Of a stretch of 64,000 nucleotides of DNA, positions 9,468 to 18,700 are shown one piece after another. Position numbers and translations under genes: made by a program. Below the pieces are notes generated by a model. It did no database searches and was not told where the DNA came from. It was given only the letters and a program-made list of their open reading frames with translations. The stretch's first letter is position 1, and each line of letters begins with the position of its first letter. The stretch spans positions 186,001-250,000 of the forward strand of contig NZ_FQWB01000002.1 in NCBI RefSeq assembly GCF_900129545.1, given 5' to 3'. The DNA comes from Flavobacterium fluvii. Lineage in GTDB: Bacteria > Bacteroidota > Bacteroidia > Flavobacteriales > Flavobacteriaceae.

Positions 9468-10178
9468 TTATTTAAAAAGTTTTGCCAATTCCAACTGTTG
9501 GTATTTAATTTCCTTTACAAACAGACCTGCCACAATTCCAGCACCGTAGTGATTAAGGTGTGTGTCGTCTTTTTTTCCATAATTGTACAACTCTTTGGAT
9601 TTTTCCATTCCTAATTTTATCACTAATTGCCTGGTTTCTTTTTCCATGTCAACATAAAAAGTATTGGTTTCCCTGGCTACTTCTTCTGCCGCCTCAATAT
9701 ATTCTCCATGGGAATCTACCAAATTACCTTTTTCATCAAAGTGGCGTCGGACGATGGAAGAACAAATGATTGGAATACCACCTTTATCCCTGGTTTCGCG
9801 AACAAAATTTCTCAAATTATCCTTGAAGGAAGTTTGCGCATCGGTATGAAGTTTGGGTTCGGGTTTTTCGTCATTATGGCCAAACTGAATTACTACATAA
9901 TCTCCTTTTTTTAAACTGTCTTTTACTGTTTTCCATCTGCCTTCGTCCACAAAACTTTTGGTACTTCTTCCACTGGCTGCATGATTATGAACCTTGGCTT
10001 TTCCCGTAACATAATCGGACAATTCAACACCCCAACCAGATTCCGGCTTCCTTTCTGCTTTTTTGGCTGCCATTGTCGAGTCACCAACCAACCAAATATT
10101 TACTTTGTCAGCACCTTTGAAAGAAGTGGAAATTCCGGCAATAACCAACAAGGCCAGTATAATCTTTATTTTATTCAT
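9468..10178 (-). CDS. CE12 rhamnogalacturonan acetylesterase (SGNH hydrolase)
   Basis: The protein has 236 aa with signal peptide MNKIKIILALLVIAGISTSF. The SGNH blocks are complete: block I GDSTMA with nucleophile Ser34, block II Gly70 in AASGRS, block III GHND with Asn102, and block V DDTHLNH with Asp204 and His207. The GDSTMA / GHND / DTHLN set and the length match the CE12 family of rhamnogalacturonan and pectin acetylesterases. It would remove acetyl groups from galacturonate in the RG-I backbone so that lyases and hydrolases can act. It lies 32 nt downstream of the deacetylase gene in the same operon. Confidence 0.88.
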   Translation of the reverse strand: MNKIKIILALLVIAGISTSFKGADKVNIWLVGDSTMAAKKAERKPESGWGVELSDYVTGKAKVHNHAASGRSTKSFVDEGRWKTVKDSLKKGDYVVIQFGHNDEKPEPKLHTDAQTSFKDNLRNFVRETRDKGGIPIICSSIVRRHFDEKGNLVDSHGEYIEAAEEVARETNTFYVDMEKETRQLVIKLGMEKSKELYNYGKKDDTHLNHYGAGIVAGLFVKEIKYQQLELAKLFK

Positions 10179-10209
10179 CTAATTGTTATTTTATAAACTA
10201 AACACGGAA

Positions 10210-11178
10210 TCAATCGATTAAAACGGTTATCTCGCCTCCATTTGGGTCAAAGTCAAATAATGCTTTATCGTTTGAAATTTTGGAAGGCAATAATTTGCCT
10301 TTTTGTTTGGCTTTTAATTTCGTTATTTGTCCTTTATTCACAACCATCGTCATTGGAATATTGAAAAGGCTTTTTTCTAAAGTGAGAAGGGGAACTACTT
10401 TCCATTTCTTTCCGTTTTCTTGAATTTCAAGTTTGATGTTTTGTTGTTCGGCAGTATAAGCCGAGACATCTTGGAATGTTGCAACCCAAATTTTATCTTC
10501 CAGACTTTTGACTTTTTCCAAATGATTCCATAGAATAGATTCGTTTTTGAAGGCATCATAGCCATTCGTAATTCCGTGAATCATGGTTACGCACCAATCA
10601 CCATTTTTCAGAATCGACTCCAATTTATCCGATAGACTTTCAGGAGTGGATTTACTTCCCATTTGAAATTCGCTTGTACGAGTTCCTACACGGTTTTTAG
10701 ACACTATTTTAATTATCTCGCTATTTCTGCTGTTGTTGGGATAACCAAAGGTTGTGGGTCTCTTTCCTATTTTCTTTTCAATAACACTGTCATTGTGCAC
10801 TATTTCAAAAAGCAACTCTTCCGGAGTGCAAAGCGTTAATTTTTTATGAGTCCAACCATGGTTTGATATTTCGTGACCATGGTCGCCCATTGTTTTTAAT
10901 TGACTCCAAGTTGCGCGAGGTTTTTCCCACTGGAGTCCTAATTCACCTTGATTGATAGTGTTGCCATTTATCCAAAAAGTGGCTTTAAAACCTAATTTTT
11001 CAAACTTTGGCAATACCAAGGTGAAATGTTCTTTAAGTCCATCGTCAAAAGTATAACTAATGGCGCATTGTTTGTCTGATTTGTATTTTGCAACCGAAAA
11101 AAGGGGAGCAGAAGTTTGAGCTGATGCAAAGCTGAAAACCAATACACAAACCAAAAACGGCCAAAGTTTGTATTTCAT
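10210..11178 (-). CDS. Polysaccharide deacetylase-like protein (CE4/NodB fold)
   Basis: The protein has 322 aa with signal peptide ending FSFASAQ. The NodB domain spans about residues 37-230. Metal-site residues are intact: the TFDDG motif with Asp45/Asp46 and HGHEISNHGWTH with His107 and His111 (H-x3-H). The last about 80 residues form a small beta-rich domain. CE4 enzymes remove N- or O-acetyl groups; in a pectin locus an O-acetyl substrate is more likely than an N-acetyl one. Only 8 nt separate it from the GH105 gene upstream, so the two are co-transcribed. The fold is firm, the substrate is not. Confidence 0.82.
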   Translation of the reverse strand: MKYKLWPFLVCVLVFSFASAQTSAPLFSVAKYKSDKQCAISYTFDDGLKEHFTLVLPKFEKLGFKATFWINGNTINQGELGLQWEKPRATWSQLKTMGDHGHEISNHGWTHKKLTLCTPEELLFEIVHNDSVIEKKIGKRPTTFGYPNNSRNSEIIKIVSKNRVGTRTSEFQMGSKSTPESLSDKLESILKNGDWCVTMIHGITNGYDAFKNESILWNHLEKVKSLEDKIWVATFQDVSAYTAEQQNIKLEIQENGKKWKVVPLLTLEKSLFNIPMTMVVNKGQITKLKAKQKGKLLPSKISNDKALFDFDPNGGEITVLID

Positions 11179-11186
11179 TTTATGGA

Positions 11187-12311
11187 TTATTTTATTTTAT
11201 AAACTTCGGAACCAGCCAATAGGAAACAACCGAGTCCGTAATCTTCAAAATCAGGAATTTTGTCGTAAGTCAATGGTTGTCCGTCTTTTGGTTCTTTACC
11301 TGTGGATTGCAGGTAGCCTAAAAATCCATTGTCGTGCAAGCTTTCTTTTGTCAGGGCATTCCAAGCTTTTTGTATTATAGGCAAATAGGTTTCTTTTTTC
11401 AAGATTCCACTGTTAACGCCATACGCCATTCCGTAAACAAACAAAGCTGTACCAGAGGCTTCTTTTTCGCCAAAATTAGTCGGGTCGTGCAAACTCACAT
11501 TCCAAAAGCCATCGGCTCTTTGAATTGGTACCAATGCTGCTGCCATCGCTTTCAAATCTTTAACATATTGCTCTCTATGAGGTGCATTTGCTGGAATTAT
11601 GGTCAATACTTTGGCCAAAGCCGCAATTACCCAGCCATTCCCACGACTCCAATAACAATCTTCTCCGTTTGGTTCTTTGTATGGTGGATCAAAATCGGCA
11701 TCACGCCACCACAAACCATCTTTTGGGTTATAAAGTCCATGATCGCCATGATTGTTTCTGGAATACATGTACATTTGGTACATTTTTTCGTAATAACGAT
11801 TGTCTTTTTCGAGTACACCCAATTTTGCAAAAACCGGCATTCCCATTTGGATGGCGTCAATCCAAGACCAATCGTCAACTTGCGGTGTATTCAGCAACAT
11901 GTTAACTGTTGCTCTTGTGCTTTTTAATTTTTTGGCATCCGGTTCTAAATTGTACAAATCGATATAAGTTTGTGCCGCACAATAATCATCGGCATTGCGG
12001 TTTGCACTTCCGTTTCTAAATCCCCATTTGTGAAATTCAGACCAATCATAAGCATAGTTATAATAGGCCTCTTTAGGGTATATTTCATACAATGCCATTA
12101 ATCCTTCATAATACACGCCGCGTGTCCAAATATTGCTGGGACGTTCTTTGTTGGTGACGATTGTTTTGCCCACTTCCGGCCATTTTTGCATAAAATAATC
12201 GTTGGCAAGCATCATTTGTTTTAGAACTAATTTTTTGTCAAATAATTCCTGGGCGCTTGTAGTGCTAGTGTATAAAAAGCAAATCGCGAAAAATAAAAGT
12301 AGCTTTCTCAT
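11187..12311 (-). CDS. GH105 unsaturated rhamnogalacturonyl hydrolase
   Basis: The protein has 374 aa with signal peptide ending TSTTSAQ, the usual length for the (alpha/alpha)6 barrel of GH105 (YteR type). The two Asp positions used by the family are visible: Asp109 in NADDYCAAQTY and Asp152 in WSWIDAIQMGMP. The WSRGNGW stretch (221-227) is a strong family signature. It hydrates the 4,5-unsaturated galacturonic acid left at the non-reducing end by rhamnogalacturonan lyases and so releases rhamnose-ended products. This implies that a lyase works upstream of it. It is second in the operon, after GH106. Confidence 0.9.
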   Translation of the reverse strand: MRKLLLFFAICFLYTSTTSAQELFDKKLVLKQMMLANDYFMQKWPEVGKTIVTNKERPSNIWTRGVYYEGLMALYEIYPKEAYYNYAYDWSEFHKWGFRNGSANRNADDYCAAQTYIDLYNLEPDAKKLKSTRATVNMLLNTPQVDDWSWIDAIQMGMPVFAKLGVLEKDNRYYEKMYQMYMYSRNNHGDHGLYNPKDGLWWRDADFDPPYKEPNGEDCYWSRGNGWVIAALAKVLTIIPANAPHREQYVKDLKAMAAALVPIQRADGFWNVSLHDPTNFGEKEASGTALFVYGMAYGVNSGILKKETYLPIIQKAWNALTKESLHDNGFLGYLQSTGKEPKDGQPLTYDKIPDFEDYGLGCFLLAGSEVYKIK

Positions 12312-12332
12312 TTTAGGTATTCGTAAAGGTGA

Positions 12333-15062
12333 TTAATTTTGTTGTTTTAAAGGTGTAATGGTAATTGGTCCCAATAATCCAGAAGGCATTGGATTCCATT
12401 TGGTGGCATCAAATTTATTGTAATCTTTGTCAACCATGTTTATTTCGTAAAAAATCTTCCATTCTTGTCCTTTTAATTCCATGTCCCTAACTCTATTGGC
12501 AGCTAGATTGGTAACTTGAATTTTTAAGGTGTTTTTTCCCGGTTTTAATTTACCCAATTTCAATTGGTAAGGAACCGACCAAGCCGTGCCAATAAATTCA
12601 TTGTTTAACCATACTTTGGCACTTTCGCGAACATCCCCCAAATTCAAATTCCAATTATCGGTTTTGGCGTTTGGGTTGTTAAATTGTAAAGTATAAGTGG
12701 CTGTTCCAGAAAAAGCTTCGGCTTCAGGGCTTAATTTAGTCCAAGATTCCAAATTGGTAACGGTTGCCGCCGGAGGAAGTTTTGGTCCGCCTTTGTCAAA
12801 ACTGATTTGCCATTTTCCGTTTAAAGTAACAGCATCGGAAGTTTTTTCGTAATAGTTCCATTTCTTTTGCGAAGCGGTATTTTCTGTTTTCAAGAAGTAG
12901 GATTGTCCCGGTTCTATTTTCAGTTTAACCAAGGTGTTGTTGGCCGATTTTTGTACAACGGCATTGCCATAATCTCTAGTCAATGGGTCGAAAATAACGA
13001 CTTCTTTATTGCCGATTTGCAAGGGAATAAAATCTTCAATTGTTTTGGAAGAATGATTCACCAAATAGTATATTTTTTCTCCGTCAATAGTTCTTCTGGT
13101 AAATTTTAAACCAGAGTTCACAAGGGTTTCAGGAAATATTTGAGCTTCGTCCAAAGCTTTGAAAATATCCGAAACAGGATTTACGGAAGTTTTGTTTGCC
13201 GCTAAAATAGCTTGAAGTTGCTGTTCTTGTTTTTTATAATCGTAAAATCCAGGAACCGATTCAGGCAATCCTTCAAAGATGATTTTGGCTCCCGCTTTTT
13301 GTAATTCGATTAGTTTTTGCAAAGTGGCCAACGGCATTTTTTTGCAGGAAGGAATGATCAATGATTTAAAAGTTCCGCCAGGCAAACTAATTTTTCCGTC
13401 CACAACTTTGGCTTCTGCGATAAAATTATCGGAGATGAAATCTACGCCGTATCCTTTTTTCATCAGGCTTTTGGTCGTGTCGTAAAAAGAGGTTCCATAC
13501 AACCATTCAGATAAAGAATGTATTTTAAATTGGAAAAACAAACTGCCTTTTTGGTATTTGTCCCAAGTGTCGAAAATAGGCCAGTAAAGCAAAATTTCAT
13601 TGTCGGCCTTGCCTTGTTGCAACATCGATTGGCAGTTGGCAATATACGAAAACAGGGATGGAGCATCTTCCCAAATCGTATTGTTGGCATTGAAGTTTAC
13701 CGAAGCATAAAATTTCCATCCCGGCCATGCAGCCCTTGTTGGCGAATAGGTGGAACCGTGAAGGAAAATATGGTTGACCCCATTCAGCATTAAATCTTCC
13801 GCTTCCGGTTTACATTGTGACAAGGCAGTTTTGAAATGTTCTCTCAACCAAGTAAATGTTTCAGAAGAAACCAATGGCTTTCCTGAAATATGGGCGGCAG
13901 AAGAGGAAAATTTCAACATTATTGGATCGGCATCTCCTTCTCTAATATCTTCTTTTTCGCGTCTAAAACCGGGAATGTCAAAAGGCATGGAACCAAAAGT
14001 TTCGCATTCCGGAATATCTGCCGAAGCATAGATGTCGATAAGATTTCCTGGAGAACCATGGGCTTGAAGTTTAGTCTTGAAGTTTTTGTCGTTTGCCCAT
14101 TTTGTCCAAGATTTATCGAATTTATTCAACAACAAATCAGATAGGGTTTGGCGGTAGTCGCTCCTGATTCGGTTGCCCGTTTCATTGTCGGTTTCGTTTA
14201 GTAAAAGCGGCAACTGCTCTTTTAAATCATAGCCTCTTAGTGTTTTAAATTCTTCAAAAAAGCGAGGCGTAAAATCGGTGCCGTATACTTCATAACTATC
14301 GTTGAAAATGGCTCGTATTTTTCCTTCGCGACCCTTGAATGCGTTGTTGAAAGGAACAACATAAGCATTAAGTGCTTCTTCGGAATAATGGTCTACCGTG
14401 TAACCTTTTCCGCCGGGAGCAGCTCTTTTTACTTGTTGTCCGGTTTTACCGCTAAACACGGCGTAAATGGTGTAATCTGTTTTTTTGGCTTTCCATTGGA
14501 GTAGATTTCCTTTAAGCAAATCGGTCAAATTTATATAAGTTCCGTTGCTTCCATAAGCAACAACATACAAGAGTGTCGCAGGTGTTTTTTCTTTGGTAGG
14601 GTCAAACGTTATCTCTTTGTCAAAGATTTCATTTTTCTTGAGGGGGTATTTTTCTATGACCAACTTTGTTGCCGCATTGGGCAAGGTGACATGAGATCCT
14701 CCATAAGGCCAGCCGGTACCTAAAACCATGTCGACTTGCATGTGAAGACTGTCGGCAACTTTAATGGTGTAATCCAACATTTCCATCCATTTTGGAGAGA
14801 GGTAATCGATAAAGTTGTTTTCTTCCCCTTTTACTCCATAAATAGGAGTGATTTCCACTCCACCAATTCCGGCATTATGGAAATCTAAAAGACTTTTTTT
14901 AAGGTTGGGTTTGTCTACAGCACTTCCCATCCACCACCAACGAGCCCATGGCTGATTGATATTAGTGGACTTTGGCCAAGGAGATGTTGTTTCTTGGGCA
15001 AAAGTAGTAGAACTAATCAACATACTTAAAGCAAAAAGAATTCTAAATGGATACTGTTTCAT
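12333..15062 (-). CDS. GH106 alpha-L-rhamnosidase
   Basis: The protein has 909 aa with signal peptide ending SSTTFAQ. The start of the catalytic region, QPWARWWWMGSAVDKPNL followed by HNAGIGGVEITPIYG, is typical of GH106. The C-terminal about 150 residues (NLNLGDVRESAKVWLNNEFIG) are a GH2-like jelly-roll sugar-binding domain, also usual in this family. It is slightly shorter than many GH106 members (about 1000-1100 aa). It removes terminal alpha-L-rhamnose by inversion, from RG backbone fragments or arabinogalactan caps. It is the first gene of the operon and has the CAGGAT operator about 150 nt upstream. Confidence 0.87.
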   Translation of the reverse strand: MKQYPFRILFALSMLISSTTFAQETTSPWPKSTNINQPWARWWWMGSAVDKPNLKKSLLDFHNAGIGGVEITPIYGVKGEENNFIDYLSPKWMEMLDYTIKVADSLHMQVDMVLGTGWPYGGSHVTLPNAATKLVIEKYPLKKNEIFDKEITFDPTKEKTPATLLYVVAYGSNGTYINLTDLLKGNLLQWKAKKTDYTIYAVFSGKTGQQVKRAAPGGKGYTVDHYSEEALNAYVVPFNNAFKGREGKIRAIFNDSYEVYGTDFTPRFFEEFKTLRGYDLKEQLPLLLNETDNETGNRIRSDYRQTLSDLLLNKFDKSWTKWANDKNFKTKLQAHGSPGNLIDIYASADIPECETFGSMPFDIPGFRREKEDIREGDADPIMLKFSSSAAHISGKPLVSSETFTWLREHFKTALSQCKPEAEDLMLNGVNHIFLHGSTYSPTRAAWPGWKFYASVNFNANNTIWEDAPSLFSYIANCQSMLQQGKADNEILLYWPIFDTWDKYQKGSLFFQFKIHSLSEWLYGTSFYDTTKSLMKKGYGVDFISDNFIAEAKVVDGKISLPGGTFKSLIIPSCKKMPLATLQKLIELQKAGAKIIFEGLPESVPGFYDYKKQEQQLQAILAANKTSVNPVSDIFKALDEAQIFPETLVNSGLKFTRRTIDGEKIYYLVNHSSKTIEDFIPLQIGNKEVVIFDPLTRDYGNAVVQKSANNTLVKLKIEPGQSYFLKTENTASQKKWNYYEKTSDAVTLNGKWQISFDKGGPKLPPAATVTNLESWTKLSPEAEAFSGTATYTLQFNNPNAKTDNWNLNLGDVRESAKVWLNNEFIGTAWSVPYQLKLGKLKPGKNTLKIQVTNLAANRVRDMELKGQEWKIFYEINMVDKDYNKFDATKWNPMPSGLLGPITITPLKQQN

Positions 15063-15149
15063 TCGTTGTAACTATTTTTTTGATTTGTTTATTTTCGGTG
15101 AACTTTGAATTTTTTTTCAGGAATAGCAAAAAAAATGCCAGAATTTAAG

Positions 15150-15166
15150 TGCTTATGGCACTTTTA
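15150..15166 (-). other. Hairpin in the leader of the GH106 operon
   Basis: On the minus strand AAGTGC and GCACTT pair around loop CATAA. It lies about 15-30 nt into the predicted transcript (box at 15194-15187). It is not followed by a T-tract, so attenuation is not evident. Its AAGTGCCAT arm also appears in the terminators at 20242 and 26062. Confidence 0.4.
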
Positions 15167-15186
15167 TAAAAAATTTAAAAAGAAAG

Positions 15187-15232
15187 TAAAAATAAAATTT
15201 CTTGCCAAAAATACTATCCTGTGGCATCCTGT
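15187..15232 (-). promoter_or_regulatory. Promoter with CAGGAT operator (site A), GH106 operon
   Basis: On the minus strand, 15232 to 15214 reads ACAGGATGCCACAGGATAG: two CAGGAT half-sites at a 10-nt period. After a 19-nt spacer comes TATTTTTA (15194-15187), matching TAnnTTT. The predicted transcript has a leader of about 120 nt before the ATG at 15062. The 19-mer is identical to site E at 56183-56165, 41 kb away. Confidence 0.8.
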
Positions 15233-15480
15233 GAGGTTATAATTGAATTGCTTGGTTATTTAGAAACTAAAAAAAAACAATTGTTTTTTGTATTTAAGAG
15301 TTTTAGGTATTGAAAAAATATATTTTTCAAATTTAATGATTAAAAAAAATATTAATATCATTTTTTTAATCCTAAAAATATATAAATAAAAACTAATTTT
15401 TTGTTAATTAATTGATTTTTAATTGGTTATAAATATGAAATTGTATTTAAATTTTGAACTTATTAATTTATTGAAAATTA

Positions 15481-15526
15481 GCAGGATAGGGCAGGATAGA
15501 AAGTCTTATACTATTAAATATGTTTG
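15481..15526 (+). promoter_or_regulatory. Promoter with CAGGAT operator (site B), SusCD-1
   Basis: GCAGGATAGGGCAGGATAG (15481-15499) is followed after 19 nt by TATGTTTG (15519-15526), an exact TAnnTTTG box, and 26 nt later by the susC start at 15553. The operator sits where a -33 element would be, as expected for an activator site that replaces it. Confidence 0.83.
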
Positions 15527-15552
15527 TTTCTTAACTAACCAATTTATTAACC

Positions 15553-18500
15553 ATGAAAAGAAAATTAATTATTTTAATGAGCTTCATCGTATGCGCTTTG
15601 TTTTGTGCATCGGGATATGCTCAAGAAAAGGTGGTCACAGGAAAAGTTATTGACCATTCCAATCTACCCATTCCGGGTGTAAATGTTGTTGTAAAAGGCA
15701 CAAAAAAGGGAATTACAACTGATATTGATGGCAAATACAGTCTCTCAGTGTCTTCTGGTGAGACTTTAGTATTTTCATTTTTGGGTTTTAAAACCATAGA
15801 ACAAAAAGTAGGTAATGCGAGTTCTTATAATGTTTCTTTAGAATCTGAAAACTCTAGTTTAAACGAAGTTGTAATTATTGGTTACGGAACACAAAAGAAA
15901 AAACTAACCACAGGGGCAATTTCGGGGATTAAAACGGAAAATTTTGTTGAGCGACCAATGTCAAGAGTTGATCAAGGTTTGATTGGACAAATTGCAGGGG
16001 TTAGAGTAAAACAGACTTCAGGTTTGCCGGGAACACCTTTTAGTGTAGAAATTAGAGGAGCAGGATCTATTACTGCAGGAAACGAACCTTTATATGTAAT
16101 CGATGGATTTCCTATTTACACGGAAGCGTCAAATGGCTCGGGTGGATTCACCAACGGTAGCCCGTTGGACAACATAAATCCTAATGACTTAGCTTCTGTA
16201 GAAGTGTTAAAAGATGCGGCTGCGGCTGCAATTTACGGTTCTAGAGCCTCTAATGGAGTAGTTATAATCACTACCAAAAAAGGTAAATCAGGGAAAGCAA
16301 AATTTACTTTTAATACTTATGGTGGTTTGAATATGGAAGCCAAAAGAGTGGATGTTTTGGATGCGCAACAATGGATTGATAGATCAAAAGTTTTTATTGA
16401 TGCACAATGGGTGGCTTCTGGAATTCCTGGAGCGTCAGCTTCTCAAACCACGGCACAAAGAACAGCTGCTTACAATGCAGTAAATCCTACTACACCGCTT
16501 ACACCAAGCAATGCTAGATATCCAACTTATCTTTATGATGATAGATGGGATATGCCGGGTCATCCAGGGATAGATTATATCGATTGGCAAGATCAAGTAT
16601 TCAGTACCGGAGAATTCCGTAATTATCAATTTTCTGTTTCTGGAGCCACTGATGCGGTTAATTATTATGTGTCTACTAGTTACCAAGATAATGAAGGATA
16701 TATGGTTGGTACGGGTTATTCCTTGTTTTCTGCAAGAGCAAATGTTGACGTTAAATTATCGGATAATTTTAAAATGGGAATTAATTTGGCTCCTTCTTAC
16801 TCTGTTAAAGATGATCCGGGAATAGAAGGAAAAGACAATATATTGCACAAAGCACTTGGTGCAACACCTGTTTTCGAAAATACCGAAAATGCTGCTGGAG
16901 AAAAGTATACCGTGAAATACCTATGGGGAAGCACTACAACAAGCATGCTTAATTTATTGGATAAAAAAGGGCAAAATTCTATGTACAGAAACCTTGTTTC
17001 TGCTTATGCAAGTTACCAGCTTGTTGATGGTTTGACACTTAAGAGTACGCTTAATTTTGACAATACGGATAATACTACCGAGAATTATACACCCGGAGAT
17101 AGATTGACTGATATTCGTGGTACCTATAATACTTATAGAAGACAAAATGCAGTGAATGAAAATACTTTGAATTACATTAAGTCGTTTAAAGATCATAATT
17201 TTAATTTGCTTTTGGGACAGTCTTTTAATTCTTATGAAATTACTAAATCGACTCTTTCTTCGGGTGCGCTTTATACTAATTTTGTTACCGAAACTTTACC
17301 TACTGGTTCGCTTGGATCTACCACGGCAGAGAAAAACACCTTGCTTTCATATTTTGCCAGATTGCAATATAATTATAAAGAAAAGTACATAATTTCTGCT
17401 AGTTATAGACGTGATGGTTCTTCAAAATTCGGTTCGGAACAAAGATGGGGAGAATTTCCTTCGGTGTCATTGGGATGGAGAGTTAAGCAAGAAGGTTTTA
17501 TGCAGAATGTCGAATGGATTAACGATTTGAAATTGAGAGCTAGTGCAGGTGTAAATGGTAGTAATAATATTCGTAGTTATCCTCAGCCGGTACTTGGGAA
17601 TTATAATTATACAATAGGAGGAGTTCAAGCCATAGGACAAGGAGTTTCGTCGATTGAAAATAACAATGTTCACTGGGAAGAATCTAAAAGTATTGATTAT
17701 GGTATCGATTTTTCGATACTAAAAAACAGGATTTCTGGATCATTTGAAGTGTATAGAAAAGAAAATCAAGAGTTATTGTTGAATGTGCCTATAACAAGTT
17801 CATCAGGTTTTAGCAGTTACCTAACTAATATTGGAAGCGTGTTGAATCAAGGATGGGAAGCAGAATTGAACACTGTTAACGTTGCTTCTAAAGACTTTCA
17901 ATGGAAAACTTCCTTGAATTTAAGTCATAACGAAAATGAAGTTTTGGCATTAGGACCTGGTCAACAAAAAATCGAAATAGCAGCCACCGGACTTAGCGGT
18001 ATCCCATTTGTGAAATTAGAAGTTGGAAAACCAATGTATTCCTTATTTGTATTGAAACAAGATGGTGTGTTAACCCAGGCTGATATTGATAATGGAGGCA
18101 CTACTATTGGAGGAAATAAATTAGTGCTTGGAGATCCAAGATATGTAGATCAAAATGGTGATAAAAAAATTACTGCAGATGACCGTGTTGATGCTGGAAA
18201 TCCTACCCCTAAATACACTTGGGGAATTACCAATACATTCAAATACAAAGATCTAGATTTGAATATTTTGGTTCAAGGTCAAAATGGTGGTACTGTTTAC
18301 GGATTAATAGGAAGAGCTATCGATCGTACAGGACAGGCTTCAGTAGAAAACACCCTTGATGTTAACCCTGCGGTTAGAGGAAACTGGAGAACTTCTTTTG
18401 GATTTCAAGCGAATACGGATTGGTTGTATTCTTCAGATTATGTTAGTATTAGAAGCATAACATTAGGATATAATTTACGCGAAGCTGTAAAATCATTAAC

Positions 18501-18693
18501 AAGAATAGATAATGCGAGATTGTACATCACTGGAGAAAACTGGTTCTACTGGGATAAATACAAAGTAGGTTATAATCCAGACGCAGTAAATACTTCAGCA
18601 AGTTCCGATGGTAATTTCTCGCTTCCTGTTGATTATGGAGGAGCCCCAATAGCTAGATCAATAGTTTTAGGACTTAACATTAATTTTAATTAA
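15553..18693 (+). CDS. SusC-type TonB-dependent outer-membrane oligosaccharide transporter 1
   Basis: The protein has 1046 aa with signal peptide ending CASGYAQ. A CarboxypepD_reg-like domain (about 27-105: VTGKVIDHSNLPIPGVNVVVKGT ... DIDGKYSL) is followed by the plug (about 110-235, VIIGYGTQKK, then LKDAAAAAIYGSRASNGVVIITTKKG) and a 22-strand barrel to the C-terminal aromatic strand. It lacks the N-terminal STN domain used for ECF-sigma signalling, which agrees with regulation by a sensor kinase instead. It imports oligosaccharides with TonB energy, paired with the SusD 7 nt downstream. It has its own promoter with operator B. Confidence 0.96.
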   Translation: MKRKLIILMSFIVCALFCASGYAQEKVVTGKVIDHSNLPIPGVNVVVKGTKKGITTDIDGKYSLSVSSGETLVFSFLGFKTIEQKVGNASSYNVSLESENSSLNEVVIIGYGTQKKKLTTGAISGIKTENFVERPMSRVDQGLIGQIAGVRVKQTSGLPGTPFSVEIRGAGSITAGNEPLYVIDGFPIYTEASNGSGGFTNGSPLDNINPNDLASVEVLKDAAAAAIYGSRASNGVVIITTKKGKSGKAKFTFNTYGGLNMEAKRVDVLDAQQWIDRSKVFIDAQWVASGIPGASASQTTAQRTAAYNAVNPTTPLTPSNARYPTYLYDDRWDMPGHPGIDYIDWQDQVFSTGEFRNYQFSVSGATDAVNYYVSTSYQDNEGYMVGTGYSLFSARANVDVKLSDNFKMGINLAPSYSVKDDPGIEGKDNILHKALGATPVFENTENAAGEKYTVKYLWGSTTTSMLNLLDKKGQNSMYRNLVSAYASYQLVDGLTLKSTLNFDNTDNTTENYTPGDRLTDIRGTYNTYRRQNAVNENTLNYIKSFKDHNFNLLLGQSFNSYEITKSTLSSGALYTNFVTETLPTGSLGSTTAEKNTLLSYFARLQYNYKEKYIISASYRRDGSSKFGSEQRWGEFPSVSLGWRVKQEGFMQNVEWINDLKLRASAGVNGSNNIRSYPQPVLGNYNYTIGGVQAIGQGVSSIENNNVHWEESKSIDYGIDFSILKNRISGSFEVYRKENQELLLNVPITSSSGFSSYLTNIGSVLNQGWEAELNTVNVASKDFQWKTSLNLSHNENEVLALGPGQQKIEIAATGLSGIPFVKLEVGKPMYSLFVLKQDGVLTQADIDNGGTTIGGNKLVLGDPRYVDQNGDKKITADDRVDAGNPTPKYTWGITNTFKYKDLDLNILVQGQNGGTVYGLIGRAIDRTGQASVENTLDVNPAVRGNWRTSFGFQANTDWLYSSDYVSIRSITLGYNLREAVKSLTRIDNARLYITGENWFYWDKYKVGYNPDAVNTSASSDGNFSLPVDYGGAPIARSIVLGLNINFN

Positions 18694-18700
18694 AATTACG

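Larger units (their letters stand above)
15063..15552. other. 490-bp divergent intergenic control region
   Basis: This AT-rich stretch lies between the divergent GH106 operon and SusCD-1. It holds two complete promoters with CAGGAT operators, one per direction, and a hairpin at 15150-15166 in the leader of the minus operon. About 250 bp between the two operators carry only A/T-rich sequence in which I see nothing else. Confidence 0.8.
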
